A stretch of DNA of 64,000 nt from Mermis nigrescens. Lineage: Eukaryota; Nematoda; Enoplea; Mermithida; Mermithidae. Where the stretch lies: the NCBI GenBank assembly GCA_036768485.1, contig JAVLUZ010000154.1:27725103-27789102 (forward strand). The letters are read 5' to 3'. This document shows, one piece after another, positions 10,860 to 22,120 of the stretch; position 1 is the stretch's first letter, and every line of letters begins with the position of its first letter. A program made the translations under genes and the position numbers. The notes under the pieces were generated by a model. That model was not told where the DNA came from, ran no database searches, and worked only from the letters and a program-made list of their open reading frames with translations.

Positions 10860-12300
10860 AAACAACCCAAATGTGAAAGAATGGTGCACTCAGCCCACAC
10901 CGCGCATCACAGGTGCACAAGGTTAGCGTCGACAGGGGAGGTTTAAATCTCAGAAATCCAAAACAGTAAATTTATCGTTCACGAATTTTTGTCATTTAAA
11001 CGACCGAAATGGTCAAAACACCGTTGTTTTTTCACATTTAGGGGTTTATGTAAACCGAAATTCCGGAATATGGAAAAAAATTTTGGGCTTGATTCATATT
11101 ATAACAAATTCTTGAAATGCTCAAAATGCGTTATAAAAAGGTAAAATTTCAACATTTTCCTTGATTTATTTTAAATCCGTTCTATTGATGATCTCGCCAC
11201 GCCGATTGCTGCTATCTTGCTCTAGGATAGGTACTTGACTAAGATGAAAAACATGTTTATTTCCTGCATCGATTAACCTGTCGCTAACCCAGATAAAAAG
11301 CTAAAACATGCACAAAACATATTCAAAGTTGAAAGTTTTGACCTTCCGCAATTAATAAGTATCAACAATTGTCTAAAAACGCTTGATCCCGAGCTGAAAA
11401 GTATATAAAAATGCGAGAAATTCCTCGTACTTCGCGCAATTTTTAAAACATCGCACCGAATTCATTGCCTAATCTCAGTCAACCTGCCTAAATAATTTTC
11501 TTCACTGTTTGCTTCAGAATCAAGATTTTCTGTTCTGCATGCTTTTCTATTGCGCGAAATTTAGAATGAACGACAGAACCTTCAAATATTTCAGCGCCCT
11601 GCGCCGGTTTCTATGCTGCATATATTCGATTCTTAAAGCTTAAGCATTAGGTAATTGCTTAAACAAGCCAAAATATTCTAGTGCTATAAATCGATTTACA
11701 AAGAACTTAAATGTTCTCATTCTTTGCGGAAACTCTGAACTTAATTCTTTCGTTATAGTTTTGCTATTTTCTTTCCTTTTGTTTTTGGGTACAATTTCGG
11801 AATAATTTTGAAGACGGTGAGATAGTGAGAATGACGTTTTATAGCGCTCCGCGCCAGCTGAATTTTCACAACATCAGCTACTAAGAAGACCGCGAATTCA
11901 ACTCAAAAACGCAAAACCATCAAAGTTTCCGGCGCTTCGCGGCACACTTCATAAATTAACGCATTTTTTATTGTTCGATGATACTCCAGAAATAGGATAA
12001 AGTGCACCAGTGAAAATCCTGGAAAAAACACAATTTCAATAGATGAAACAAATTCATCGTTATATTCATTGCAGTACATTAAATTTACAATAACAAAAAT
12101 GTTCAGAGACTCGTTTTGGGTCTCATTACATGCGAAATGGACTTTCTGCAAAAAACATTGGTTTTTCAAGACATAGCGCTCAATTTTCGGACGTTTTAGA
12201 CCCTCAAAAATGTGAACAAAAATCTGAAATGAGGAAATGTTTTCGGTATGATTCGCATTGTGAACCAAATCCTTAAAGGAAGAAACAGTGGGTCAAGATA
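10860..12300. repeat. Decayed repeats; block at 11950-12270 recurs at 18290-18530
   Basis: The - strand of 11950-12270 and the + strand of 18290-18530 are diverged copies of one repeat. Both contain a TCACAATGTGAA-like end, a 'catttttgaagggtctaaaacgtcc-aaaattgagcg' block and a 'tacagcaatgaatataacgat' block. Translated similarity between the two reflects this repeat and not a gene. Hairpin variants occur near 11594 and 11935. Confidence 0.6.
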
Positions 12301-12397
12301 GCCTTAAAACGTCTTCTCGTGGTAATTTCGCATTTTAAATCATTTTTAGTTTATTTTGACTGCATCATTCACTTTCCGCTGTTTATTTTTTTGCATT

Positions 12398-12462
12398 CGG
12401 CAAAGATTATTCCGGATGTACAAAGACTTTTAGGGACCGTCTTTTGTACGTGTACAAAAATG
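12398..12462 (-). mobile_element. Terminal fragment of a TTTGTAC-family MITE
   Basis: The reverse complement reads TTTGTACACGTACAAAAGACGG then a CCCTAAAAGTCTTTGTACATCCGG block, the right-terminal portion of copies A, B and D. The outer TIR and the rest of the element are missing. Confidence 0.7.
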
Positions 12463-13127
12463 CTACCTATGGGGAATAAAATCAATAAAAATATCAGAAC
12501 CATACTGGAAGTCTCCTTCGCTTTGCGTCGGACTAAGTTACGAGTATAGGATCCATATAATGATTTGTTCTGCATATTTGTATAACAGAAAAATCAACTC
12601 TAGAAAGTCAAAAATATCTAGATTTTCCGCGTCTACAACTTTTTTGTTTCTCTTTACGAAGCTCTAGCATTGAGTTTAAATGTTTAAATCAGCCAGGATA
12701 TTTTAGTTCCTCTAACTTCAAACTAATTCAACGATAAGACATTGTTGTCTTGTCTGTTAACTTAAGACTCAACTTCATTTGAATGTCATTGAATAGTTGA
12801 GAAAAACAATTCTAAACCACTTTGACAATTTTCTGTTTTTGTCATCAGGGAGCTTCAAAACTGTGTTTTAGGGAATATAAAAAAAATTTTTGGCATTCCG
12901 CGAAATTCTGCGATCCGAACTATGTATTTGCCATTTGAAAAGCAGAAAATTTTTATGCAAACGCTAAAAGTACCAGAACTTTTAAACATTTTTCGCCGTG
13001 TTGACAAATTTATGTAACATTTTTATTGTCAAAAACCCATAAATCGTTAGAGTACGCCACTGCAGGAAAAAAGTGTATATAGTACATAGAAAACACATAG
13101 GTACTGTACATATGTATTATATGCATA

Positions 13128-13500
13128 GATGCACACGGTAAAAGTCTGGGAAGGGGGTAAACCGAGTTTCCTTGGGGAGAAGGCAAATGATTAATTTTAA
13201 TGGCTAATTATGGCGCGAGAATGATAAGTTCATGTTGATTTTTGAGATATTTCTGTCACGTTCCTTGCCTTCCCCCCACAACCAGTTAAAATGCCGCTTC
13301 ATTTCGCTGTATTTTATATACTCTTATTGAATATTCGTGATAAAGTTTGCAAGAAGACAAATGATAATAAGAATGGTGGAATGACTTGGACTATCAAATA
13401 TGTACAAAATAATGGACAAAAGTGTCTGAATGAATGAACGGACAGGGCATAAGGTAGGCAGCATCGAAATTCCTAAGGAGGATGCAAGGTATTTCAATGG
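13128..13500 (+). repeat. Dispersed repeat that also flanks MITE F (related empty site)
   Basis: This sequence is collinear with the DNA on both sides of the MITE at 62993-63737. It shares 'gcacacggt', 'ctggaagggggtaaac-gagttt', then 'aaatgattaa', 'ggaatgacttggactatcaaatat' and 'atggacaaaaagtgt'. At 13180-13195, where the other copy has the MITE, this copy reads straight through. No coding content was seen. Confidence 0.8.
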
Positions 13501-13631
13501 TCAAAAAATGGTCTATTAAATCGTGGTATGGCAAAAAAACACTACTTTTCAACGTTTGTCACCGAGCACTATCCATTTGCATCAAAAAATTGCGAAGAAA
13601 AAATTTCAAAAATTGAATTCTAGGGGGGTAT

Positions 13632-14393
13632 CAGTGTTTTTTTTTTGTACAAGGTCCGTTTGTACATGTACAAAGATGGTCCCCAAAAGCCTTTGTACAT
13701 TTTGTACATGCAAATTTTTGTGTACTATAATATAGTACAGTAGCGATTTTAGTGTGGTAAAACAGGGTTTTCGATCTTTGGTAGTGTATTCTAGCTAATT
13801 TATGGGTTTCTGACGCCAAAAATTACTAAAAATTATCTGAAAACGGCGCAAAGCGCCGAAAAATGTTGACATTTTTCCATTCTAAATGCAAATTCTGCTA
13901 TTTTAAAGATATATAGGACAAATAATTTATCAGTTCGGAGCGAAGCGCCGAAAATTGTGGGAATTTTACATCTTTTTACAGTTTTTGTCTTCCTAAACAT
14001 CTTTGTACATTTCGTACACACAAAATTTTTGGGCACGATAATATGGCATAGCAGCGACTTTAGTGTGGTAAAAACAGAGTTCTTCGACTTTTCGTAGTGT
14101 GTTTTAGCTAATTTCCGGGTCTCTAAGGGCAAAAATCACTAAGAATCGTCTTAAAACGGCGCGAAGCGCCGAAAAATTTGACATTTCTACTTTTGAAATG
14201 CAATTTCTGCCATTATAAAGATATATAGAACACACAATTACTCATTTCGGCGCGAAGCGCCGAAATTTTTCTAATTTTAGACCTTTTTTGCAATTTTTAT
14301 CTTCCCAAAAATCTTTGTACATGTACAAAGACGGTCCCGAAAAGTCTTTGTACATCGGGAAAAATCTTTGCCGAGTACAAGCAAAAAACCGTG
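13632..14393 (+). mobile_element. hAT-type MITE, TTTGTAC family, long form (copy B)
   Basis: It starts CAGTGTTTTTTTTTTGTAC and ends ACCGTG, and carries the 16-base palindrome TTTGTACATGTACAAA near both ends (13659-13674 and 14314-14329). It differs from copy A because the internal module is present about twice: hairpin pairs lie at 13845/about 13936 and 14158/14249, and the 'tagcgattttagtgtggtaaaa' block occurs twice. Flanking octamers are GC-rich and only similar (GGGGGGTA and GGGTGGTA), so the target duplication is tentative. Non-coding. Confidence 0.75.
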
Positions 14394-14469
14394 GGGTGGT
14401 ATTTTAGTTTCCGGAGGGTATTCGGCCTTCTGAGGGGTGCATATCCCCAAACACCTCCCCATACGCCCA

Positions 14470-14735
14470 CGTGTGGGTAAGAGTACTACTCGAAAAATAC
14501 TTAAGATTATACTGCTGGGCATCGTTTGGCGCCCATTCAAAATTCCAACCATAGGCTGTGGTCCCAAATGGCCTGAGGGGGATATGCCTTTCAAAGTTAA
14601 GGTAAGGGGGATATTCCCCCATACCCCCACCCCCAGTGTGCATGTGTGCAATAGCATTTTGTATGTACAGGTGTACAAAGACTATTTAGTACCGTATTTG
14701 TACATGTACAAACTGACCTAGTACAAAATGATAAA
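14470..14735 (+). repeat. Repeat related to 7920-8110 followed by a TTTGTAC-family fragment
   Basis: 14470-14640 is the better-preserved copy of the repeat at 7920-8110. From 14655 to 14712 follows a fragment with 'tgtacaaagactatttagtaccg' and the exact palindrome TTTGTACATGTACAAA (14697-14712). The short reading frames on both strands are consequences of the repeat. Confidence 0.65.
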
Positions 14736-14819
14736 TAGTGCTTATAACGCTAAAAAGACAGAAATTGGTCAATTTTCGGCGCTTTTTTAATGAAAAATTT
14801 TGAATTTTCTATGGCTTTT

Positions 14820-14930
14820 GACCACAAAAATTATGCAAAAAAACATTCCGTCAGCTCAAAATCGCCGGACAGTACCTATCTGGCTGATGCTTCAGCAGCG
14901 TTATACCCCTCACCCCTATGTGCATGTATG
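14820..14930 (+). repeat. Repeat shared with 17955-18090
   Basis: Both places read 'gcaaaaaaacattccgtcag' (or close), CTCAAAATCGCCGGACAG, a CTGGCTcaagct-like block, then 'cccctcacccc' and 'tatgttcatgtat'. It is an old dispersed repeat into which the NUDT21 exon copy is joined at 14931. Confidence 0.65.
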
Positions 14931-15011
14931 GTTTCATATAATTTAAGACATAGCGGTCAGCTCGATCCGGGAGAAGACGAAGTAGAAGGGTTGAAAAGAT
15001 TGTTGACTACG
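14931..15011 (+). pseudogene. NUDT21: Duplicated, damaged NUDT21 exon
   Basis: This 81-base segment is a second copy of the exon at 488-568, in the opposite orientation. About 57 bases in the core (GGTCAGCTCGATCCGGGAGA onward) are identical, encoding GQLDPGEDEVEGLKRLLTT. The start has changed: C to Y, P to H, and the first Gly of the Nudix Gly-Gly to Ser. The acceptor AG is replaced by TG. The donor GGTAAT is kept, and similarity continues about 45 bases into the downstream intron, so this is a DNA-level duplication and not a retrocopy. It is unlikely to be spliced or functional. Confidence 0.75.
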
Positions 15012-15059
15012 GTAATCCCATATTTTTTTGTGCTAATTATTTAACGTAGTCATAGCACA

Positions 15060-16230
15060 TGGGGGTATTACCCCCTGAGCTCTAAAAACTGATAGCTATG
15101 CAGCTACTTTGGCCGGCGCAGCGATTGCTATCCGGCGCTTGTAACCGGAGCTCAGAGGACTCGCTATGGCAGCTGCACGGACTCAGAAACTTACCGTCTG
15201 AGACTCAGAAAATTCTATAATTTGTCTTTTCTCAGTTTCAAAATCTTATGTATCTACCCTCTTGACGCCAAAAAGGGCTCATAGGCTATTGTTCGGCAGC
15301 TACCAGCGCCTACATAGCTATGTTTTACGTGTTAGTCCAAAAGGCACAGTGTAGCTATGTTACCTGAACCCAAAAAGGCTATATAACTGTTTTATGAAGC
15401 TGCTTGAGCTATCAGAACTAGTTCTCGGAGGTTGCAGCGGCTGAGCCGCCAGTCTGACACTGCAAAACTCCATGGGTGTAGTGAGCGCACTTGGTGTTGT
15501 TCTATAGATTCATATGGTAGTTCAATGAAACCATAAGGAAATCTGTTGTGCTGGACGTTTTTGGCGGTTGGCGGGACTCAGCTTGGTCTCAAATGTTCTC
15601 GGTGCCTGGGACCATTTGCCACTCCCAGCCATGTTTTGTTTAATTTTTATTACCATTCTGCTTTAAAGAACTCTTCAGGTCAAAGAAAAAAGAACCGTAG
15701 ACCAGAAGCGTCACGAAAGTTGGCTGGATTACCTCAAATGGAAGCTTTAAAAATTTTTATCGGCTCCCCTGCTGGTAAAGGCGTCACGCACCGTCAAGTT
15801 TATGAAACTACTGGCCTATCAATATGTTTATCTGATTAAATAAATGACCATGCATCTCTGTCCCGCATTTCACCTATGAATGCGTACAATGTACGCACTA
15901 CGCCAGATTTTTGAAGGACTGTCCGAAAAATTGGCCAGCCTGCTATTGGAGGATAAATTTACGGATACATAAAATAAAGGCATTCTAGCGCTTCCGGACG
16001 CGCGTACTGTATCTGTGTAAAACCAAAAATATCAATTTTCCGTACAAAGTTTTTCGATCCTTTTCTGTGCATCCAAATTTCAGCACACACGTTATTGATT
16101 TTTATATTAAGTTTAGCTATCGTCGTAAAAGAGACCGTCTTGTATCGCACTTTATCATTATTTGTTTGCATTTGCTGGCATAGACGTTGCTGGGATTTTT
16201 TCGCTTGGGCTTTTCACATCGTCCTCGCCG
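15060..16230. other. Stretch without assignable gene; GC-balanced segment 15100-15830
   Basis: Base composition is more balanced than in the surroundings. The 15100-15480 part repeats AGCTATGT-like words. A 97-residue open frame at 15546-15839 (+) has a mixed composition that could be an exon, but I recognise no family. It lacks clear acceptor/donor support. Treated as unassigned. Confidence 0.35.
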
Positions 16231-17438
16231 TGTGTTTCTTTTTTGCACAAGGTCCGTTTTGTACCACCTGTTCTAAAGATAGTCCCCAAAAAGTCTTCAG
16301 CACATTTTTCACGTGCAAATTTCTATGTACTATATATAATATACAGTGCTCGCCATGAAACATGATGCACTATGATCGTCAGATGTATATTCAGATGATT
16401 AGCGTCACAAGCGCCGCGTTTCGTCTACGCACGTCTTTATCTATCTCTTTTTTTACTATTATAGGATATTTATCTGTATCATATTGCACCAGTCAATCTG
16501 GCGATGTGACGGTACAATTTAGCTATTAATAGCGCCACCTATTTTTCAGAAGGAAACGCAGCATGTGCGCGCTGGAAAGCTAGCGCATGTTAATGCGCAG
16601 AAGAAGCGCGCACGTGCCTGAATATAGAGCGGCATTCACCGTGCGCGCTTCCGGCATTCACGTGCGCGCTTCCTCTTGTTGGCGCTATTAATAGCTAAAT
16701 TGTGCCATCCACATCGCCAGATTAACGGCATGATACAGATAAATATCCTATAATAATAAAAAAAGAGATGACAGCAATATATAGAGTGAGAACGCGGCTA
16801 CTGCGACGCATCATCTAATATAACTCCGACGATTATAGTGCGTCGTTTCATGTTGCGAGCACCGTAGTAGAGTAGCGATTTTCGTGTGATAAAACAGGGT
16901 ATTTCGACCTTTAGTAGTGTGTTTTGGCTAATTTCTGGTTTCTGACGCCAAAAATTACTAAAAATTATCTCAAAATGGTGCGTAGCGCCGAAATTCTCTG
17001 GGAATTCTACACCTTTTTACAGTTTTTGTCTTCCTGAAAAAAAAATCTTTCTCTTTATTTTGTACACACAAATTTTTGGGTACTATAATATGGAACAGTA
17101 GCGATTTTAGTGTGGTAAAAACAGAGTTGTTCGACTTTTAGTAGTGTATTTTAGCTAATTTCTGGGTCTCTCAGGGCGAAAATCTACTAAGAATCGTCTT
17201 AAAATGGCGCGAAGCGCCAAAAAATTTGACATATTTCCTTTTGAAATGCAATTTCTGCCATTATGAAGATATATAGAAACAGACAATTACTCATTTCTGG
17301 CGCGCGCCTAAAATTCGGCGAATTTCTGTGACTCTTTTAAATTTTTATCTTCTCAAAAATCTCTTGTGCATGTACAAAGACGGTCCCAAAAAGTCTTTGT
17401 ACATCGGGAAAAATCTTTTTTAAGTACAAAAAAACACT
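16231..17438 (+). mobile_element. hAT-type MITE, TTTGTAC family, long form (copy C), interrupted
   Basis: The left end resembles GTTTCTTTTTTGCACAAGG and the right end is GTACAAAAAAACACTAC. The internal order matches copy B, with two modules of the 'gtagcgattttagtgtggtaaaa' type, hairpins near 16978, 17206 and 17299, and the terminal 'gtacaaagacggtccc' block at about 17373. A separate 521-base TIR element (16344-16864) sits inside its first 'actataatatagtacagtagcg' block. Non-coding. Confidence 0.75.
16344..16864. mobile_element. Tc1-like foldback MITE nested in copy C
   Basis: The ends are CAGTGCTCGCCATGAAAC and, as reverse complement, CGGTGCTCGCAACATGAAAC. The CAGTGCTxGC start is typical of Tc1-family TIRs. 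TA flanks both sides (16342-16343 and 16865-16866). A second, longer inverted repeat lies inside: about 16430-16540 against 16675-16790, including the AGGATATTTATCTGTATCAT block and a 'tctggcgatgtg-acggtac' block. Central sequence repeats GTGCGCGCTTCC. No transposase; mobilised in trans at best. Confidence 0.9.
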
Positions 17439-17581
17439 ACGTCATGGAGTACTTGAGCAGGATAGAGGAAATTTTTCAATTTTTTTGCGTTCTGGACGGA
17501 ACAAATGCTTATTATGAGCTCAAAGCGCTATTTTTTACTTTTCTTTCAATAAAAGGATAGAAATTGCCAAAACAAAAGAAA

Positions 17582-18283
17582 TCGGCGCAAGGCGCCGACT
17601 TTTTCAATTTTACGTCGCAGAACAGCATCATGCAACTATATTGCTCAGTTCCTTAATATGTCGACCCAGGGGGACTGACCCCAACTCTCCCTTCACTTAC
17701 TATGCCAGTGTTTGCTGGCCGGAAACGAGATTGTAAATGTTAGAATAAGAATAAATTTTGAGATTTTTCTGACAAAAAGATGCAAATTTTCGATATCTTA
17801 AATGCATTACTTACTTTCCCAAAAAATTTTGGACGTATATAGGAGGGCGGCAGCCTTCCCGCCTCCCGCTTTTGCCCCGACGTACGCCCATGCGCACACA
17901 TATGTAAACTCTACAATATACATGGATGGATTCCTTTATTTCACATACTAAAACATTTATAAGTGATGCAAAAAAAGCGTTCCGTCAGCTTAAAATCGCC
18001 GGACAGCAGTTGTCTGGCTCAAGCTGCCCCTCGACGGGGGTTAAACCACTCCCCTTCACCCCCACCAATCCTATGTTCATGTATGCCGCACATTTCATCA
18101 TCTCCGTCTCATTCTATGACGGTACCGTCCAGTCAGAGGCGACCAGGGTTGCCAAGTGCTCTATGTGAAAAAAACCCCAATTTCAACCTCAAACTGCCTA
18201 AAAAACCCCAACCAATGGTTAAGCATAGGCGTAAAAACCTCAGTTGCTAAAATTGCCTTCAACGGCCCCAAGAAACGCCCGAA
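17582..18283. other. Stretch with repeat fragments, no gene
   Basis: It contains a hairpin GGCGCAAGGCGCC at about 17584 and the 17955-18090 repeat already seen at 14820-14930. The two overlapping + strand frames at 17926-18250 derive from this repeat. Confidence 0.5.
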
Positions 18284-18289
18284 ATGGGG

Positions 18290-19015
18290 AACACTCTAAC
18301 TTGGCAAGGTTCACAATGTGAAAATATCAACCAAAAAATTTCCACATTTCAAATTCTGGTTCACGTTTTTAGGGGCTTTAAAACACGTTCAAAAATTGAG
18401 CGCTCATATTGCAAAACCGATGTTTTTTTTGCAGAAAGTCCATCCTACATAAAATGGCGAAACTCAAAACAAGTTTTTGAACATTTTGTTGTTGTGAATT
18501 TAGTGTACAGCAATGAATATAACGATCAGTAATATGTTCTATCTCATAAAACTGTATTTTCAGACCTTCACTATGCGCTTTAGCCGATTTTTGGAGTCTC
18601 ATCAAGAATACAAAGTCAATAACTTATCGAAATTGCGCGAAACGCAAGAAAATTTCGAAATTCTACCTCTCTAAAAGGCATTTTTGCATAAATTGCTGCA
18701 ATTGGCATGGCACGGCCTAAACATCAATAGCAAATAATTAAAATTAATCTATTCAGCGTGAAGCGCCAAAAAAATCTTTGAAATTTTACCACTAAGAGCT
18801 TTTCGCATTACAAAATTGTCCGAAAATCCTTTGCAGGCGACAGAGGATTTCCAATTTTAGCAAAGTTGTAGAAAAGGCTGTCTATAAAAGTGCCGCGATC
18901 GGCATGACATGGCCTAAACATCAATACCAAGTATAAGATTACATCAATCCAAGGCTAAGTGCCGGAATATCTTGACATTTTCGCTCTCTAATACGCTTTT
19001 TTGCATTACAAAAAT
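18290..19015 (+). repeat. Dispersed repeat followed by a tandem of about 197-base units
   Basis: 18290-18530 is the + strand copy of the repeat at 11950-12270. Beyond it, 18704 and 18901 start two units sharing GGCATG-CACGGCCTAAACATC and a hairpin-derived 'gcgtgaagcgcc'/'gctaagtgccgg'. This gives a period of about 197 bases. No coding potential was recognised. Confidence 0.65.
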
Positions 19016-19131
19016 GGGCATTCGTGCAGCTGGTCCACATATGTATTAACAAAGTCACATTGTAAGGCGCGTATGTGTGCAGCTGGTAGCATCTTGAGAG
19101 GAAATGAGAGAAAGTTGCTGGCAGTCGGATT

Positions 19132-19205
19132 CAAAACGTGGACCTCTTGCTCTTAAAGTCCAGAACCATAGCCAATCAACTGACGCTGGCTAATTTCTGA
19201 TAAAG
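19132..19205 (-). other. tRNA-like sequence (pseudo-tRNA or SINE head)
   Basis: On the - strand the sequence has a plausible A box (TCAGTTGATTGGCTATGG), an anticodon-arm-like CTGGACTTTAAGAGC and a degenerate B box (GTTTTGAATCC), with tRNA-like spacing. Acceptor-stem pairing is not convincing, so a functional tRNA is unlikely. Confidence 0.35.
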
Positions 19206-19272
19206 ATTGCAAAGTATTCGGCATGTTTTGCATCAATTTTACCAGCTGATTAGGCTTAGGCTTAGTATACTG

Positions 19273-19420
19273 GACTGACCAAAATGTTGGTGCAAGCTCT
19301 GCAGCAAGCTTCAGAGTAATGGGATGCGACTGAGCGGGATGCGAGCGATGCGTAACGACGCGAGTAGCATCCCATTATTTAGGCTTATTTTAAACGCTGG
19401 CACCGACATTTTGGTCAGTC
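19273..19420. mobile_element. Tiny TIR element (148 bases)
   Basis: It begins GACTGACCAAAATGTTGGTGC and ends with the inverted GGCACCGACATTTTGGTCAGTC. The middle is GC-rich with repeated GGATGCGA/GCGATGCG words. No target duplication is obvious. Confidence 0.75.
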
Positions 19421-19877
19421 ACATGAATCTGTCACACCCGGTAGTGGTCAATATATAATAATCACAACATATTCATTATAGTATGAGCTCACCTATGCGT
19501 ATTGTACGTCTGTCGAGCCCTGTAATAATATTCATTTAGTAATATACTCCGCGTGTCTCTGTGCACATCTGTCGAGTCAAAGGTCAAGATTTAACCAACT
19601 CGTTCAATCTCTAACACGCTTACCGGACTGGACTGTAGATTCAGTAATAGTCACCAGCTCAGACTCAGCTGTCTTGGCATATTGTGCAGCTGTATATTAT
19701 TGCACGCACACGCATTTGATAAAAAGGTGCTATTGGGCGAACCCAACAGCCTTTTACCAAGCGCTGACTCCTCACTTAGCACTTTTATGTGCTAAGCTCG
19801 CGGACCGTCTCCTTTCAGATGTTATGTCCCTTCAATATATGTGTTGAATTCCTGTTGTTCTTACGTGCGCATCATGT

Positions 19878-19977
19878 NNNNNNNNNNNNNNNNNNNNNNN
19901 NNNNNNNNNNNNNNNNNNNNNNNNNNNNNNNNNNNNNNNNNNNNNNNNNNNNNNNNNNNNNNNNNNNNNNNNNNNNN
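19878..19977. other. Assembly gap (100 N)
   Basis: One hundred N, a conventional placeholder of unknown true length. It abuts exactly the left edge of the first 3.7-kb array copy, so the array probably broke the assembly here. Confidence 1.
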
Positions 19978-21015
19978 CTTAAAGTTTAAACCTACCATTA
20001 AATTATGAAGAGAATTGTAAAAGATTTTAAACTTTAAGAAAATTGAAAAGGTGGGATGTTGGTAAATTAAAAAACAAAGTTTTTCGGCAAAAATTCAAGA
20101 ACTTCACGCAAATATCAAGTGTAAGGAACACTAACGCTCAGATTTGGTAGTAAAATAAATTTGTAGTATAAACTACATATTAACAACAAATGAATAGTGC
20201 AAACCTTACACAACTACTAGGTGTAGAGAATACTAACAGTCAGATTCCCAATTCTGATTTTACGTAGAAAAAAAACTAGAATTTTACTTTATTTTTATCC
20301 TATTCGACCTCGCCCGACTTCTGAACAGAGAAAGTGGCGAACAAAAATGTACAAACACGTATTTTCCACTGTCCACCACATTGTAAACTTTAAAAATCTG
20401 AACCTAACGCCCATTGAATGTAAATAAGTTCGGTTCGGGCCAGTTTGTTGCCCTTTGATTGTAGTAGGTTTGTATGTGCCAAACTTATGTTCCGCAAAAT
20501 ATTTGATATGATTTATCAATCAAAATACGAAAAAACCTGTTTTTTTCGCCCACTTTACACCTCAGATTTCGAACTTTACACCCCATAAACAACTCAATAT
20601 TACGTTTTTTGAACGCGGCTTGCTTCGACGTGTAGCCATTAGAAGTTACTTTATTTCTATTTTATTTAATTAACCCCAACTTTTGGCAGTGAAATCTTGG
20701 AAAAAATCTGTTTTTTTACTCATCCACTAGAGTGTAAAGTTTAAAACCCTGGTACTAACTGCGTATTGATTGTAGAAAATGTCAGAAAAAATTTCCTAAA
20801 ACTCATAAGCGGAGTTGTTGGCAGACATAAACATGTCGAAAACTCGGCCAAAATGTGTCTTTTCACCCCCAGATTTTCGCACTCTTTACACTCCCATTCG
20901 ACAACTGAGGCGAAATTCAAAACACAAAAAAGTGTTATCCGCAGAACCTAAATAGATATATGAGTCAAATGAAGTACATGGTTTTGCCAAAAGAATTGAA
21001 AAAATGAAAAAGTCA

Positions 21016-21097
21016 GCATTCAGAAGATTCGAACCCATCATTCTTTGTTTAATACCGCATCCGAGAACGGAGTTGTCAACCACTGCGCCAACTCGAC
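21016..21097 (-). other. tRNA-like A/B box sequence within array copy 1
   Basis: The - strand reads GAGTTGGCGCAGTGGTTGAC, an excellent pol III A box (TGGCGCAGTGG), and about 45 bases later GGGTTCGAATC, an excellent B box. No cloverleaf with a paired acceptor stem could be drawn. It may be a tRNA-derived pol III promoter or a decayed tRNA. The same sequence is at 39296-39377 in copy 2. Confidence 0.4.
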
Positions 21098-22074
21098 ATA
21101 TCAGCAGATTTCAGCTTGATTATCCTATTTTGAAAGATATTCATCATTCTACTGAAGTTCAAGAATAGTGCATTTATGATGATAAAAATAATTATTTATT
21201 AAAGACGAGTCAAAAACCTCTGAAATACGAAAAATCTGATCAAAAATATGCAATGCGGAGTTATCTATCGGCATTAGAAAATAGATGTATATATAATTCA
21301 AAGTTCACCTCTTCATACCTCAACAAACACTGGCTGTAGAAAAGTTTAAAGGTCAGATTCGTTATTCTGACCTTACGGAGAACATTTTTAAAAAAATTCA
21401 TCCTCCACGATGCTCTGGGCGCAAAAATGCTTCTCGGTGTAAACTTTACACTTGTGCTAATACCGCAATATTGGGTGTATAGAAACAAAATAAACTGGGA
21501 TCTGTAACACTAAGGTCAGGGCACCTTTTAAGCATAATTAGCATGTTCCGCCTACTTAGCGGAGTAGTTGAAGAGATATCGTTTTTCGTCTCGAACCCTT
21601 TACACTAAAACGATCACAGATCAAGAAAAATTGCGTTATAAGAAAGAAAAAAATCCGTTTTGAGATTTTACAACCCTCTACATTATAAAACCGATTGGAC
21701 TGCACAGAAACCAAAATTAAGTTAGATAAGCTGAAGGACACGCAAAGAGTAAAAAACACGTATACTTTACACTTTTGTGCAACAACCATTGACTGTAAGG
21801 AAATTTTAAGGTCAGATTCGTAATCTACAGCTGGGGGGCAACATTTTAAAAAAAATTGGCCCTCCGCAAATTATTTGATTTTTTGTTTTACACTTTACAC
21901 GCTCATTGCTAACTCAGTATTGAGTGTAAACAAAAGAAAAAAACACAGGCATCGAATTTTCTTAATTATCCATCGATTAAAAAACACCGCACCTCCCAGG
22001 TGTGTGCCGTTGTTGCTGTGAGGGGGACACAAATTTCGCACTCGCTGTGATAAACATATAAGAAAAAGGATGGC

Positions 22075-22120
22075 CAAGTATATTATAGGTAGCGCTATCG
22101 CGCTACCTATGATATTAATA
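22075..22120. repeat. Hairpin GGTAGCGC-TATC-GCGCTACC in array copy 1
   Basis: A perfect 8-base-pair stem lies at 22089-22108, embedded in AAGTATATTATAGGTA. The same hairpin and its AAGTATATTATAGGTA leader recur at 40345-40390 and, slightly altered, at 23660-23700, the left boundary of the foldback element. Confidence 0.8.

Noticed and set aside
8661..14261. Regularly spaced hairpins considered as a CRISPR array
   Set aside because: The spacing segments are conserved, not unique spacers, and the context is a eukaryotic MITE.
15546..15839. 97-codon frame in balanced DNA
   Set aside because: No family recognised and no clear splice sites; left as unassigned sequence.
11903..18532. Translated similarity between 11903-12268 (-) and 18284-18532 (+)
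   Set aside because: Both belong to a dispersed non-coding repeat. Frames are interrupted, and similarity is seen equally in the DNA outside the frames.
19789..19989. Open frame across the N gap
   Set aside because: Most of its residues are undefined; it is an artefact of reading through 100 N.
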